Of a stretch of DNA of 64,000 nucleotides, positions 53,175 to 62,254 are shown piece after piece. The notes beneath the pieces are model-generated. The model was not told the origin of the DNA and searched no databases. It saw only the letters and a list, made by a program, of their open reading frames with translations. The position numbers were made by a program, and so were the translations under genes. The stretch is from Luteibacter sp. 9135 (GTDB taxonomy: Bacteria > Pseudomonadota > Gammaproteobacteria > Xanthomonadales > Rhodanobacteraceae), in the NCBI RefSeq assembly GCF_000745005.1, contig NZ_JQNB01000001.1:3837501-3901500 (forward strand), in the 5' to 3' direction. How positions within the stretch are numbered: the stretch's first letter is position 1; every line of letters starts with the position of its first letter.

Positions 53175-54245
53175 CTACGGTTGGCACGGCAGCGCATACG
53201 CCCACAACCAGCGCGGTGGTTCCGGCGCAAGTTTTCGTGCCACGTCCGCATAGCGCGCATCGAGCAAACTTGCCGACCAGTAGAGCGCACGCGCGTTGCC
53301 CGCATCCCATGCCCCGGAGAAACCCGGAAGCCCCGCCTTGGCGCGCGCGGCATCGAACTTCACCGACGAATGCACGAACTCTTCGTGGCTGCGCTTCCCT
53401 TCCGCATACGGCAGCAGCCAATCCAGTCCGGATGCGAGCGTCTGTCCGTCGTTGCCAGGCAATCGCAACCAGTCCTCACCGTGCGTGCGCGCTGCCACCG
53501 CTGCCAGGGTCAACGGCTCGAGGTCGTAGGTGACGTAATGCAGCGCGTCGCGCTCGGCAAAATCGACCACTTCCCCACCCGGTTTCATGTTGATCGAAAG
53601 TTGCCGGACGAAGGCCGCCCGCGCGCGGGCGAAAAGCGCATCGTCGTTCACCGCCGCGGCCGCCAGCACGGCCAGCTTCACGCGATGGCTCTGCCAGTTG
53701 TTGCTCCAGATGCCGTGCGGATCGCCCACGTGCGTATCCATCTGGTCCAGGTAACCGCTGCCGAGGCGACGAATGAAATCACGGGTTTGCCGCGACACGT
53801 CGGCCGGAAGATCGGCCGAGGTCAACTGGTAGGCAGCGATGACATGGCCCAGGCCGGTCTCGTCGATCGGATCGAACGAGGGCTTGTACACGCGTGTCCA
53901 TGCGTCGAGATACGTCGCCAGTCGATCCAGCGAGGCACGATCCCGCGTGTTACGCCACGCCAGGGCAAGATCGAGCATGTAGCCGAAGTCGCGCATGGCG
54001 GCGGCGGAGGCGTCGTGGATGCCGGTGTGCGGCAGCGTGCCCTCGGTATGGATCAGCGGCATGGCCTGCGGCCCGTCCGCGGGTGCGGCAGCTGCCGCAT
54101 GGGCAAGTGACGCCGCGGACGGCATCGGCGCGGCAAGGCACTTCGCGGGGGTGGACGTGGCAGCGGCAGCGAGCAACAACGCAGCGATCATGTTGGGAAA
54201 ACTCGTATGTCGTGGCGGCGGAACGAACGTAGGAGTACGGCCCAT
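53175..54245 (-). CDS. Exported alginate-lyase-like enzyme
   Basis: A product of about 356 residues. A hydrophobic signal (MIAALLLAAAATSTPAKCLA) is preceded by a basic stretch if started at 54245; a Met at 54191 is the alternative. The mature chain is an (alpha/alpha) barrel type: DFGYMLDLALAWRNTRD, YLDAWTRVYKPSFDPIDETG, the catalytic-site text WSNNWQSHRVKLAVLAAA and ERDALHYVTYDLEPL, with Asn, His and Tyr placed as in PL5-like alginate lyases. It would act on uronate polysaccharides in the periplasm or outside. Confidence 0.8.
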   Translation of the reverse strand: MGRTPTFVPPPRHTSFPNMIAALLLAAAATSTPAKCLAAPMPSAASLAHAAAAAPADGPQAMPLIHTEGTLPHTGIHDASAAAMRDFGYMLDLALAWRNTRDRASLDRLATYLDAWTRVYKPSFDPIDETGLGHVIAAYQLTSADLPADVSRQTRDFIRRLGSGYLDQMDTHVGDPHGIWSNNWQSHRVKLAVLAAAAVNDDALFARARAAFVRQLSINMKPGGEVVDFAERDALHYVTYDLEPLTLAAVAARTHGEDWLRLPGNDGQTLASGLDWLLPYAEGKRSHEEFVHSSVKFDAARAKAGLPGFSGAWDAGNARALYWSASLLDARYADVARKLAPEPPRWLWAYALPCQP

Positions 54246-54328
54246 TCCTTTCGGCCACCTTACGGCGCCGAGCATGGCACGAAACGTGAATCCCGGATCA
54301 CCACCCCCGTGACTGAAAGGATCGTTGC

Positions 54329-55321
54329 ATGCTTCCCAGGAAACGCTCACTCAGCGACGAAGGCGTCGTCGTCAAGCGCGTCAAGCGCGAGGCCACGCCG
54401 TTGACCGGCGATGCCTTCGTGACCGGCATCGGCAATATCGATGCACAGACCTCGCCAGGCGTGTTTACCCAGGTAAGCCTGCCCACGACCTACAGCAACC
54501 CCAAAAACCCTGCCTCGCCCGGGTCGTATGCGTTGAAACTGACGGCGAACTTCACCGCCAAGGATCACATCGCGCCCACCGGCATGGCTTGGACGCAAGG
54601 CTGGATGGATATGGGCGGCATCACCTCGTACGAAAAGATATTGCCCGACGATTTCAGCCTGTCCCATGCCACTATCGAAAGCCGCGTGATGAAAAGCCTG
54701 GCGATGGGACCCTTGTATACGCCGAAGACCTTTCACAACGACGATGTGACGACGAAGGCTGCGGCAAAGAGCATGTTGTCGCTGATGGGCCGCCCTGCGA
54801 TGCAGTCGTATGTGGAAGACATCACCGGCCGAACGTCGTTGAACATCCATGACGTCGGCTCGGGTATGCGCGCGGAGATGCTCGCCGCAAAACTGAAAAT
54901 GAGAACCAGGAACAAGGCCTCCGTAACCGGTTTCAAGTCCACGATGCTGGACAGCTTTCCCCAGCTGCTGACGGGCACATCGTTGCCCGAGCCAGGTGGT
55001 GCTGCCCACTATGCCTCGATCATCGACGACCAGATCGCCAAGAAGAAAAAATCACCCGTCCAGAAGGATCTGGCCGGACGAGTCACCACATCACACGAAA
55101 AGCTGGACAAGGCCATCGGAAAGCGCTTCGACTTCAAGCTCAAAAGCATTGGCGAAAAGACGCTGACCAGGAAGACCGCCGGCAAATGGTGGAGGGAAAA
55201 CGTCCCCATGGGAGAAAAGGCCGCCGAGCTCAAACCCAAACAGATGGCGAAGCTTAGAAACGCGTACTACGACAACAAGTACGCCAAGCACGACATCACC
55301 CGTTTCTCCTTCAAGAAATGA
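54329..55321 (+). CDS. Lysine-rich hypothetical protein with polybasic start
   Basis: A 330-residue protein of unknown family. It opens with MLPRKRSLSDEGVVVKRVKR, a polybasic segment resembling a eukaryotic nuclear-localisation signal, with no secretion signal peptide. The middle is Gly/Ser/Thr-rich (SLPTTYSNPKNPASPGSYAL, TGMAWTQGWMDMGGITSY), and the last 110 residues are very basic (DDQIAKKKKSPVQKDLAGR, KLRNAYYDNKYAKHDITRFS). It could be a secreted effector or a nucleic-acid-binding protein; nothing decisive is visible. Confidence 0.6.
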   Translation: MLPRKRSLSDEGVVVKRVKREATPLTGDAFVTGIGNIDAQTSPGVFTQVSLPTTYSNPKNPASPGSYALKLTANFTAKDHIAPTGMAWTQGWMDMGGITSYEKILPDDFSLSHATIESRVMKSLAMGPLYTPKTFHNDDVTTKAAAKSMLSLMGRPAMQSYVEDITGRTSLNIHDVGSGMRAEMLAAKLKMRTRNKASVTGFKSTMLDSFPQLLTGTSLPEPGGAAHYASIIDDQIAKKKKSPVQKDLAGRVTTSHEKLDKAIGKRFDFKLKSIGEKTLTRKTAGKWWRENVPMGEKAAELKPKQMAKLRNAYYDNKYAKHDITRFSFKK

Positions 55322-55345
55322 GCTTGCCGTGAAGTTCGCTACCCA

Positions 55346-55367
55346 GCCGTGTGGTTTTTTACACGGC
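55346..55367 (+). terminator. Hairpin after the lysine-rich protein gene
   Basis: GCCGTGT and ACACGGC pair around GGTTTTTT, 25 bases after the stop at 55321. The T-run is in the loop rather than after the stem, so it is an imperfect terminator; it may serve both converging genes. Confidence 0.45.
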
Positions 55368-55442
55368 GGGCATGACTGAGCCACAGGCACGTCTGAGCGA
55401 CGCGCCTGTAGCTCCTTGAGGGAACGTAACCGGGCCGTTGCC

Positions 55443-57143
55443 TCAGAACTCGCGCCACTGCCCGGAAGCAAGCGCGGGCTGGGCGACCGCTACCAGCGCG
55501 GCTTCCCGGGCGGTGCTTGCCACGGGTGCCTTGACCGGCCGGGCCGTCGTCACCGCCGCGGGGGCGGTGCTCTGAACCGTAGCGGCATCCGCCAGCTTGA
55601 AGAAGGATACCTGGCGCGTCAATTCCTGCGCCAGTTCCAGCGCCTGCCGGCTGGCGGCACTGGCTTCCTCGACCAGGGCGGCATTCTGCTGGGTCACGTC
55701 GTCGAGGGACGCCACGGCGACATTGACCTGTTCCACGCCGGCCGACTGCTCCTGCGAGGCGGAGGATATCTCATTGATGATGTCGGCGACCTTGGTCGCG
55801 CTGCTGCCGATCTCCACCAGCGCCTTGCCGGTACGGTTCACCAGGTCGGAGCCCGTGCTCACACGCTCCACCGTGGTGCCGATCAAGGTCTTGATGTCCT
55901 TGGCGGCCGACGCGCTGCGCTGGGCAAGGTTGCGCACTTCCGCGGCCACGACCGCGAAGCCGCGCCCCTGTTCGCCGGCACGCGCCGCTTCCACGGCCGC
56001 GTTCAGCGCCAGGAGGTTGGTCTGGAAGGCGATTTCGTCGATCAGCACCGCGATCTCGCCGATGTTCCGGCTGGCCTCGGTGATCTGCTTCATCGCTTCC
56101 ACGGCTTCCTCGGCCACCGCGCCGCCGCTCTTGGCTTCGCTGCGCAGGCCCTGGGAAATCTGCCGGGCGAGCGCGGCGCCCTCCGCGTTCTGCTTCACCG
56201 TGGAGGACATCTCCTCCATCGACGCGGCCGTTTCCTCGAGCGAGGACGCCTGCTCCTGGGTGCGGTTGGACAGGTCGTCGTTGCCGGCCGAGATGTCACG
56301 CGCCGCGTGTTCGACCTGCAGGGCATTCTCACGCACGGAACCCACGATGCGCGCCAGGTTCTCGTCCATGGTGTGCAAGGCGTTGAGCATGCGGCCCAGG
56401 TCGTCGCTGCGGGTGACTGCGAAGGACTCGCCCAGGTGGCCTTCCGCGATGCGCGTCGTGACCGAGGAAGCGCTTTCCAGCGGGGTAAGAATGCTACGCA
56501 CCAGTACGGTGGCGACACCGATGATGGCCAGGATGGCGAGCAGGCCGCCGCCCAGCAGGATCACGTTGGTACGCGCACGCGTCGCCGTCGCTTCGGCCGA
56601 ACGCTGTTCCAGGAGCGCCGTCTCGGCACCCACGAACTTGCCCAGCAAGTCGCGCATCTCGTCCATGTGCGCCTTGCCCTTGCCCTGACGCTCGAAGGCG
56701 AGCGCTTCCGGGCTGGACCCGCCCGACGCGGCCTGCTGCTTCTGCAGGGCGATCACCGGGTCGATGGCGCCCGAAATCCACGCGCGATAGCCCGTGTCCA
56801 GGTCGGTGAGACGGCGCTGCTGCTCCGCATTGTCGACGGTAAGGCTGCGAAGCTGGCCGAACGCGTCCGCGTAGGCCGCCTGGCCGTTTCGCAGCGGCTC
56901 CAGTGAAGCATCCTTGCCGGTGACGAGGAAACCCCGTTCGCCGGTCTCGATGTTGACCAGTGCGTTGAGCAGCGAGCCCTCGACACGCAGCACCTGGTTG
57001 GTGTGCAGGTCCATGCGTGTGCTCTGGGCCATGGCCTGGAGCGCGCCGTAGACGATACCGACAAGCACGATCACCACGAGGGCGATCGATGCAAAGCCGC
57101 CAAAGATCAGCTTGTTTCGTGATGCGAGTTTGATGAGTTGCAT
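55443..57143 (-). CDS. Methyl-accepting chemotaxis protein, CHASE3 type, with WxxF tail
   Basis: A 566-residue chemoreceptor. First helix [20 protein letters not shown]; sensor with [20 protein letters not shown] and [16 protein letters not shown], characteristic of CHASE3; second helix [24 protein letters not shown]; signalling tip [20 protein letters not shown]. The extreme C-terminus is GQWREF, fitting the xWxxF pentapeptide that tethers CheR and CheB. AGGGGGG lies just before 57143. The other receptor in this window lacks that tail. Confidence 0.93.
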   Translation of the reverse strand: MQLIKLASRNKLIFGGFASIALVVIVLVGIVYGALQAMAQSTRMDLHTNQVLRVEGSLLNALVNIETGERGFLVTGKDASLEPLRNGQAAYADAFGQLRSLTVDNAEQQRRLTDLDTGYRAWISGAIDPVIALQKQQAASGGSSPEALAFERQGKGKAHMDEMRDLLGKFVGAETALLEQRSAEATATRARTNVILLGGGLLAILAIIGVATVLVRSILTPLESASSVTTRIAEGHLGESFAVTRSDDLGRMLNALHTMDENLARIVGSVRENALQVEHAARDISAGNDDLSNRTQEQASSLEETAASMEEMSSTVKQNAEGAALARQISQGLRSEAKSGGAVAEEAVEAMKQITEASRNIGEIAVLIDEIAFQTNLLALNAAVEAARAGEQGRGFAVVAAEVRNLAQRSASAAKDIKTLIGTTVERVSTGSDLVNRTGKALVEIGSSATKVADIINEISSASQEQSAGVEQVNVAVASLDDVTQQNAALVEEASAASRQALELAQELTRQVSFFKLADAATVQSTAPAAVTTARPVKAPVASTAREAALVAVAQPALASGQWREF

Positions 57144-57466
57144 GGTGCCCCCCTGGGCAGACTGAGCGCGGGCCATGGAACTGGCCGAAATGCCGACAAG
57201 CGTGGACTTGCGTGAGCTGAATCGTGCCCGGCCTTTTCAGACGCCCACCGGCCGTATGAACCTTATCGGCAAAATTCACCGAACCTTGACGCTAAATACG
57301 CATAACCGGCAAAAAAGCCATTTGCGGTTGCCGAGTAAGTCGGCTCAGCCAAGCGCATTAAATTGCGCCTGCGACACTTGCCAAGGGTGGGTTGCGGTTG
57401 CCGCCCGGCCTGGCCGGGATCGCCCATCGCCTTGTCGACGATTTGGCGACCTGGGTACCATGCGGG

Positions 57467-58669
57467 ATGCCTGCCTCCACCGACCTTGCCCCGACGACGC
57501 ATGCATCGGGCACACCGGCCGACACACGCCCGCGCAGCCTCGTGGCGGCCTGTCTCGCGCACGCGCTGCACGACGGCTACACCGATGGCCTCTATGCGTT
57601 TCTCCCCGTCTGGCAGGCCCAGTTCGGACTGTCGTATGCCGCCCTGGCCCTCCTCCGTGCGCTTTACTACGCCACCATGGGTGGCCTGCAGATGCCGGCC
57701 GACCGCCTTCTGCGGACGGTTTCCCCACGGGCGGCGCTGGTGCTGGCCACGGTACTTGCCGCCATCGGGATGGCGGTGATGGCGTCGCCGACGGGCTTCG
57801 CCGGGCTTTGTCTCGGGCTGGTCATCGCCGGCATCGGCTCCAGCATCCAGCACCCACGGGCGTCCACGCTGATCACTGACGCCTATGGCGCGGGATCGCG
57901 CAGGCCGCTGGGGATCTACAACTTCTCCGGCGACCTGGGCAAGGCCATCCTGCCGGCCATCGTCGCGCTGCTGATTCCCCTGCTGGCGTGGCGCCCCGTG
58001 CTCGTCCTGATGGCGATCCTCGGCGCAGGCGTCTCGATGGCGTTGTTTGCGTTGGCCCCTTCCATGCGAGCGGGCGGGCACAGCACATCCGCCGCGCGGC
58101 ACGGCGAACGTCGTAACGGCTTTGGCGTGCTGATAGCGATCGGCGTCCTGGATACCGCGACCCGCATGGGCTACCTGCTCTTCCTGCCGTTCCTCGTCCA
58201 CGGGAAAGGCGGCGATTCCCCGATGGTCGGCCTGTGTCTCGCGCTGGTTTTCATCGGTGGTGCGCTCGGCAAGGCCACGTGCGGCTGGCTGGGCGACCGC
58301 GTGGGCGTGGTCGGCACGGTCATGCTGACGGAAGCGGCGACCGCCGGTTTCATCGTGGCGACGCTGGTCACGCCGCTGTGGGCCACCCTCGTGCTGCTGC
58401 CGTTGCTCGGCATCGTGCTGAACGGCACCTCTTCCGTACTCTACGGCACGGTGCCGGAGCTATCCGACGGCGATACCGGTCGGGCCTTCGCCCTCTTCTA
58501 CACCGGCGTCATCGGCTCGGGCGGCATCGCGCCCATCCTCTACGGCCTCATCGCCGACCACAGCAGCCGCGTCGTCGGCATGATCGCCGCGGCAGGCACC
58601 GCCTTGGTCATCCTGCCGCTGGTACGGCGCTTGCGCCCCCACCTCGTGACGCCGATCGGCCGCGCCTGA
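57467..58669 (+). CDS. MFS transporter
   Basis: A 400-residue, twelve-helix transporter. Helices include ALVLATVLAAIGMAVMASP, LCLGLVIAGIGSSIQHPRAS and ILPAIVALLIPLLAWRPVLV; motif-like GGALGKATCGWLGDRVGVVG sits between later helices. The SSIQHPRAS text after helix 4 and overall outline recall fosmidomycin-resistance-type exporters. The frame opens at 57392. Its end is 2 bases from the end of the esterase in the P450/peptide operon, so it converges on that locus and could serve as an exporter, though the opposite direction weakens this. The 323 bases before its start hold no gene. Confidence 0.85.
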   Translation: MPASTDLAPTTHASGTPADTRPRSLVAACLAHALHDGYTDGLYAFLPVWQAQFGLSYAALALLRALYYATMGGLQMPADRLLRTVSPRAALVLATVLAAIGMAVMASPTGFAGLCLGLVIAGIGSSIQHPRASTLITDAYGAGSRRPLGIYNFSGDLGKAILPAIVALLIPLLAWRPVLVLMAILGAGVSMALFALAPSMRAGGHSTSAARHGERRNGFGVLIAIGVLDTATRMGYLLFLPFLVHGKGGDSPMVGLCLALVFIGGALGKATCGWLGDRVGVVGTVMLTEAATAGFIVATLVTPLWATLVLLPLLGIVLNGTSSVLYGTVPELSDGDTGRAFALFYTGVIGSGGIAPILYGLIADHSSRVVGMIAAAGTALVILPLVRRLRPHLVTPIGRA

Positions 58670-58671
58670 CG

Positions 58672-60273
58672 CTACAGGCCCATCGTGTCCCAGAACGCGC
58701 AACCCACCCGCGGCACGCCCTCGTCCACCGGGGTTCGCGACGGCCCGTAGAGCACGTTGGCCGGGGCGCCCTCCGGCGTGCCGGCCAGGCGGCCGGTGCG
58801 CGCGAAGGTGGCCCAGTCCCTCTGCATGCGGTCGGACAACGCCTGCTGCGCCGGGCTGAAGCGGGCGGGGTCCGCCAGCGCCCAGCGTGTCTGGAACAGG
58901 TACACGATCTCGGACGCATGGTACGCGCCCAGGTCGGCCTTGCGCGAGAGCGCGAACGGCGCCTGCGGGTCCGTGAACGCGTAACGCCAGGTCGGCGTGG
59001 CGCGGGCCAGCATGGTCGACAGCGACAGCGTCGGGCAGGCGAAGACACCGTCGGTCACCGCCGCCGCATACGCGTCACGCAACGAAGGATACCGCGCGGC
59101 CGGATAGGCCCCCGCCACCGCGTCGGCGTGAGCGCCGAACGTGCTGGCCATGCGTGCGTCGTAATCGCGCCGGTCGTCGAGCTGGCCCAGCTTGCCGAGC
59201 AGGAAACCGAAGAGCCGCCCCTCGTCGGCGTTGTTGCCGATGAGCACCGGCACGTGGGCGAAGTGGCCGCGGGCGAACGCCTCGCGCGGCGCCTCCGGAA
59301 GCACGCTGTCGCCGGCGATGAAGTTCCATGCATGCGGTCCCAGCACGCCGCGCGAGGGGGCCAGCGCGGCATTTACGCCGCGCGGTGACAGGCGCCGCAG
59401 GCAGGCCACCACATCTGCTCCCGTGCAGCCGAGGGCGGCCGCGTAGCGAACGCCGCCCGCGTCGGCGTCGGCCACCGGCACGGTCGACTCGTTCAGCGTG
59501 CAGGGGCCGCTTTGCATGATCGCACGCTGGAACAGGCCCCGTGCACCCGGTGCCACCAGCTGCGCGCAGACGCTCCACGCCCCGGCGGATTAGCCGAACA
59601 GGGTGACGTTGCCGGGATCGCCGCCGAACCGGGCGATGTTGTCGCGCACCCAGCGCAACGCGGCCTGCTGATCGAGCAACCCGAGGTTGGCCGCGCCGCC
59701 GGCTTCGGCACGCAACGCCGGATGGGCCAGGAAGCCCAGGGACGCCAGGCGGTAGTTCACCGCCACGGTGACGACATCCTGCCGGCGTGCCAGCACGCTG
59801 GGATCGTATTGACGGTTGGCACCCAGCACCAGCGCACCGCCATAGATCCACACCATCACCGGCTTGCGATCGCCGGGCTTCGCGGTCGGCGGCGTATAGA
59901 CATTGAGGTTGAGGCAATCCTCGTCGCCGATCACCAGCCAGTGGCTCGGTTTGCCGGTCTGTGCCCCGGGACTGAGATTCTGTACGCACTGGTGGCCAAG
60001 CGCCGCGGCATCGCGCGGCGCGTGCCACGGCACCGCAGGCAACGGCTCACGCCAACGCAGGGCCCCGACGGGCGCACGCGCATAGGGGATGCCGAGATAG
60101 GCCTGCCCCTCTGCCGAGGTCACGCCAATCACGGGCCCGCTCGCCGTCATCACCGTCGCTGCGGCATGCCGGTCCGCACGGGTGATATGCGTTGCCGCAC
60201 CCGGCGGCGCACGGCAGCCGGCAACGGCGAACATCACCAACAGCGGAAGAAGCCATGAACCGGGACGTGGCAT
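58672..60273 (-). pseudogene. Type B carboxylesterase lipoprotein with in-frame TAA
   Basis: Two open parts lie in the same frame: 60273-59593 and 59589-58672, separated by one TAA (59592-59590). Restored, it is about 533 residues: lipoprotein signal (LLPLLVMFAVAGC), GQAYLGIPYARAPVG, DEDCLNLNVYTPP, VMVWIYGGALVLG, then DPGNVTLFG-stop-SAGAWSVCAQLV. The TAA occupies the residue before the nucleophile Ser (normally GESAG or GQSAG). Acid and His partners follow (GNNADEGRLFGF, YHASEIVYLF). One base change from a sense codon would do this. It is third in the peptide/P450 operon, 33 bases after the P450. Confidence 0.9.
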
Positions 60274-60306
60274 CGCGGTACGTTCCTAAAAACGAAGGGC
60301 GCGAAG

Positions 60307-61362
60307 CTATACGCGACGGCCCGGCGACGCGATGTGAACGATCTTCACCCCGTCCACGCCTAGCAAGCCGGCGAGCGGCACCTTCGCCGCGGTCTGCCGA
60401 GGGCTCACGCCCAGCCCGTTGTTGCGCAGCATGTCGAGCAACCGCTCCGCCAGCGGCATCACCATGTGCCGTCCCCAGCAGCGCTCCGAGGCATGCCCGA
60501 ACGGCAGGTAGCCCGGATGGTTGTCGGGGTCGAGGTCGTTCCACCGCTCGGGACGGAAAACGTCCGGATCGTCCCAGAGGGCGGGATCGCGATGGCTCAG
60601 CAGTGGCAAGACCAGCACGTCGTCCTTCTCGCCGATGCGGGGGTCCAGAGCCGCGTATTCCAGTGAAGCGTTGCGCAGGATGTTCCACGACGGCGGGAGC
60701 AATCGCATGGACTCGTGGATAATATTCACGTTCGAATCGCCATCGTCGAACGGCGCGCCGAGCCACATCGCATTGGCGACCAGCGTCGAGATGGTGAAGC
60801 AGACCGGCGCGACGGTGCGCCGGTAAAGCCCCATGGCATAGCGCCGGTCGTGATACGTAGACGCCTGCGCGGTCAGCGCGGCGATCGCTGAGGCATCGGG
60901 GCCCAGCTTGAGCGACGACAGCGCACCCGTGACGATGACCGCCCACGTCAGCTTCGGCGTGAGCTCCAGCACGCGGTCCATGAGGAAGCGCAAGCGAAGC
61001 GGATCGTGACCCAGCAGCATGTCGCGCAGGTAGACATGGCCGACGCCCGGCCACTCGCCGGTGAAGTCCACGCCGGTCGGTACGGGCTCTTTCAGGGCCA
61101 GGCGGACGTCGCGACCCACGGCCTGCATCAGCCTGGCCGCGTCGGTGCGGGGGATGGAGCGGCCGTGCAACGGCTTGAAGGTGGGTCGCTCGAACTCGGT
61201 GGCATAGCGCGCGGCGAGCACGCGGTCCATGATCCCGGGCCCGGCGACGCCGACGGTGGTCGCGTCCAGCCGGAACACATCGCTGCCGCCATGCTCCCGC
61301 AACAAGGCTTGCAGCCTCGGTGCGAAGACGGTCGTCCTGGCATGCTTGCCGATAGCGTGCAT
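60307..61362 (-). CDS. Cytochrome P450, likely peptide cross-linking enzyme
   Basis: A 351-residue P450, shorter than the usual 400. ExxR is in HESMRLLPPSWNILRNA; the heme-binding loop is LPFGHASERCWGRHMV, with the Cys ligand and Ala in place of the first Gly. The K-to-heme stretch DDPDVFRPERWNDLDP is typical. The I-helix (PVCFTISTLVANAMWLG) lacks the usual acid-Thr pair, as in some P450s that couple aromatic rings rather than insert oxygen. GGGAG lies 5 bases before 61362; a Met at 61407 is weaker. It follows a 26-codon peptide gene by 113 bases, so its substrate is probably that peptide. Confidence 0.9.
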   Translation of the reverse strand: MHAIGKHARTTVFAPRLQALLREHGGSDVFRLDATTVGVAGPGIMDRVLAARYATEFERPTFKPLHGRSIPRTDAARLMQAVGRDVRLALKEPVPTGVDFTGEWPGVGHVYLRDMLLGHDPLRLRFLMDRVLELTPKLTWAVIVTGALSSLKLGPDASAIAALTAQASTYHDRRYAMGLYRRTVAPVCFTISTLVANAMWLGAPFDDGDSNVNIIHESMRLLPPSWNILRNASLEYAALDPRIGEKDDVLVLPLLSHRDPALWDDPDVFRPERWNDLDPDNHPGYLPFGHASERCWGRHMVMPLAERLLDMLRNNGLGVSPRQTAAKVPLAGLLGVDGVKIVHIASPGRRV

Positions 61363-61445
61363 ACGTCTCCCTACGTCTGGCAAGGAGGGACCGCACCGTT
61401 TGCCCATGAAACCCCGGCGCCTGGTGCGGTCCCGATCGTCGGCTG

Positions 61446-61463
61446 CGTTCCGCTAGCGGAACG
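61446..61463 (-). promoter_or_regulatory. Hairpin between peptide gene and P450 gene
   Basis: CGTTCCGCT and AGCGGAACG form a perfect 18-base palindrome 12 bases after the peptide stop codon. It is followed by no T-run on the minus strand. In peptide operons such a stem often stabilises the short precursor message or reduces read-through so that the precursor exceeds the enzyme; that role is inferred. Confidence 0.5.
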
Positions 61464-61475
61464 TGGAGGGGACGG

Positions 61476-61556
61476 TCAGTACCAGATGTACCAGGCGTAC
61501 GACTTCAGGCTTTTGTTCGGCGTAAGCATGTTCTTGAGCGCGAAAAGAGCTTTCAT
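61476..61556 (-). CDS. Atropopeptide (tryptorubin-like) RiPP precursor, 26 residues
   Basis: A 26-codon gene on the minus strand, below the usual length limit for gene calling. GGAGGTGAT lies 5 bases before the ATG (61561-61569 read in reverse), nearly a full match to the 16S tail. The leader is MKALFALKNMLTPNK and the last nine residues are KSYAWYIWY, with the stop right after Y26. AWYIWY (21-26) is the hexapeptide of tryptorubin A, as I recall it. Atropopeptide loci need only a precursor and a P450 that joins the Trp and Tyr side chains; a P450 follows here. Leader removal would be by an unlinked protease. The core identity is a recollection, not a search result. Confidence 0.88.
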   Translation of the reverse strand: MKALFALKNMLTPNKSLKSYAWYIWY

Positions 61557-61651
61557 GGGTATCACCTCCGGTCGTTCGGGACCCGTGTGGCGCCATCGAA
61601 GGCATGCGGACTCGACCGACCCCGCAACACCGTCCCGTTTCCATACTAGCC

Positions 61652-61678
61652 TTGCCGTCCGCAGAGTGCGGGCGGCAA
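61652..61678. promoter_or_regulatory. Imperfect 12-base inverted repeat upstream of peptide gene
   Basis: TTGCCGTCCGCA and TGCGGGCGGCAA pair at 11 of 12 positions around GAG. It lies about 96 bases before the peptide ATG and 74 after the end of the preceding gene on the same strand. No T-run follows, so it could be an operator for the peptide operon or a weak terminator for the upstream gene. Confidence 0.4.
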
Positions 61679-61751
61679 AGTGTATGGACGTCCGAAGTGT
61701 GACCCGGTTCGCAGAAGCGTCAGCTGTGCCGCAAACCGGGTTCGTGTGTTC

Positions 61752-62186
61752 TTACGGAAGGATCTCGCCTTCGTCTTCTCCGTTCCACCACGTGATGCGG
61801 ATAGCGTGCACCTTCAACAGCACGATGCCCGGCGTGTCCACGCCCTGCTCGAACCAGCGTTCCAGCTTGTCCTGCCAGTGCTGCTGGAGCACCGACTTCT
61901 CACGGATCACCTGTGCCCTGCCCTCGACCGCGACGAACAGCGGCGGCTTGCCGAGCAGCGACTTGGAGCCGGTGAACGACAGCGCGACATGGTCATTGGC
62001 TTCGATCTCGCGAACCACATGGGTGTCTTCATAGGCGAAGAACCAGCTGTCACCGTCGTACTCCACGTCACCGTTGTTGCTCATGGGACGGCCGGCGATC
62101 TCGCCGGATGAGGTGAAGGTCTGCAACATCGCAAAGTCGATGTCGGCCATCTTCTTGGCAAGCTCGGGAAGCGTCATCGTCGTCAT
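61752..62186 (-). CDS. Pyridoxamine-phosphate-oxidase-fold general stress protein
   Basis: A 144-residue split-barrel flavin-binding protein: IDFAMLQTFTSSGEIAGRPM, then GDSWFFAYEDTHVVREIEAN, HVALSFTGSKSLLGKPPLFV and ITWWNGEDEGEI. This matches the group of small proteins called general stress protein 26-like, which bind FMN or F420 but are not PdxH. AGGAGA precedes the ATG at 62186 by about 8 bases; the frame opens at 62222. It is upstream of the peptide operon on the same strand but 195 bases away. Confidence 0.85.
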   Translation of the reverse strand: MTTMTLPELAKKMADIDFAMLQTFTSSGEIAGRPMSNNGDVEYDGDSWFFAYEDTHVVREIEANDHVALSFTGSKSLLGKPPLFVAVEGRAQVIREKSVLQQHWQDKLERWFEQGVDTPGIVLLKVHAIRITWWNGEDEGEILP

Positions 62187-62254
62187 GGTCGGTCTCCTGG
62201 TGAGGCTGGCAGACTGCGTCACCCCACCGGAGGGGAACGTGAAGGATGTGCGGT

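Noticed and set aside
55416..56906. 496-residue plus-strand frame
   Set aside because: Shadow of the second chemoreceptor; shows no domain of its own.
59590..59592. Programmed recoding of the TAA in the esterase
   Set aside because: No selenocysteine-type codon (it is TAA, not TGA) and no structure seen; a simple nonsense change is more economical.
60047..61396. 449-residue minus-strand frame over the P450
   Set aside because: Arg/Ala/Gly-rich with no motif; the overlapping frame carries ExxR and the heme Cys.
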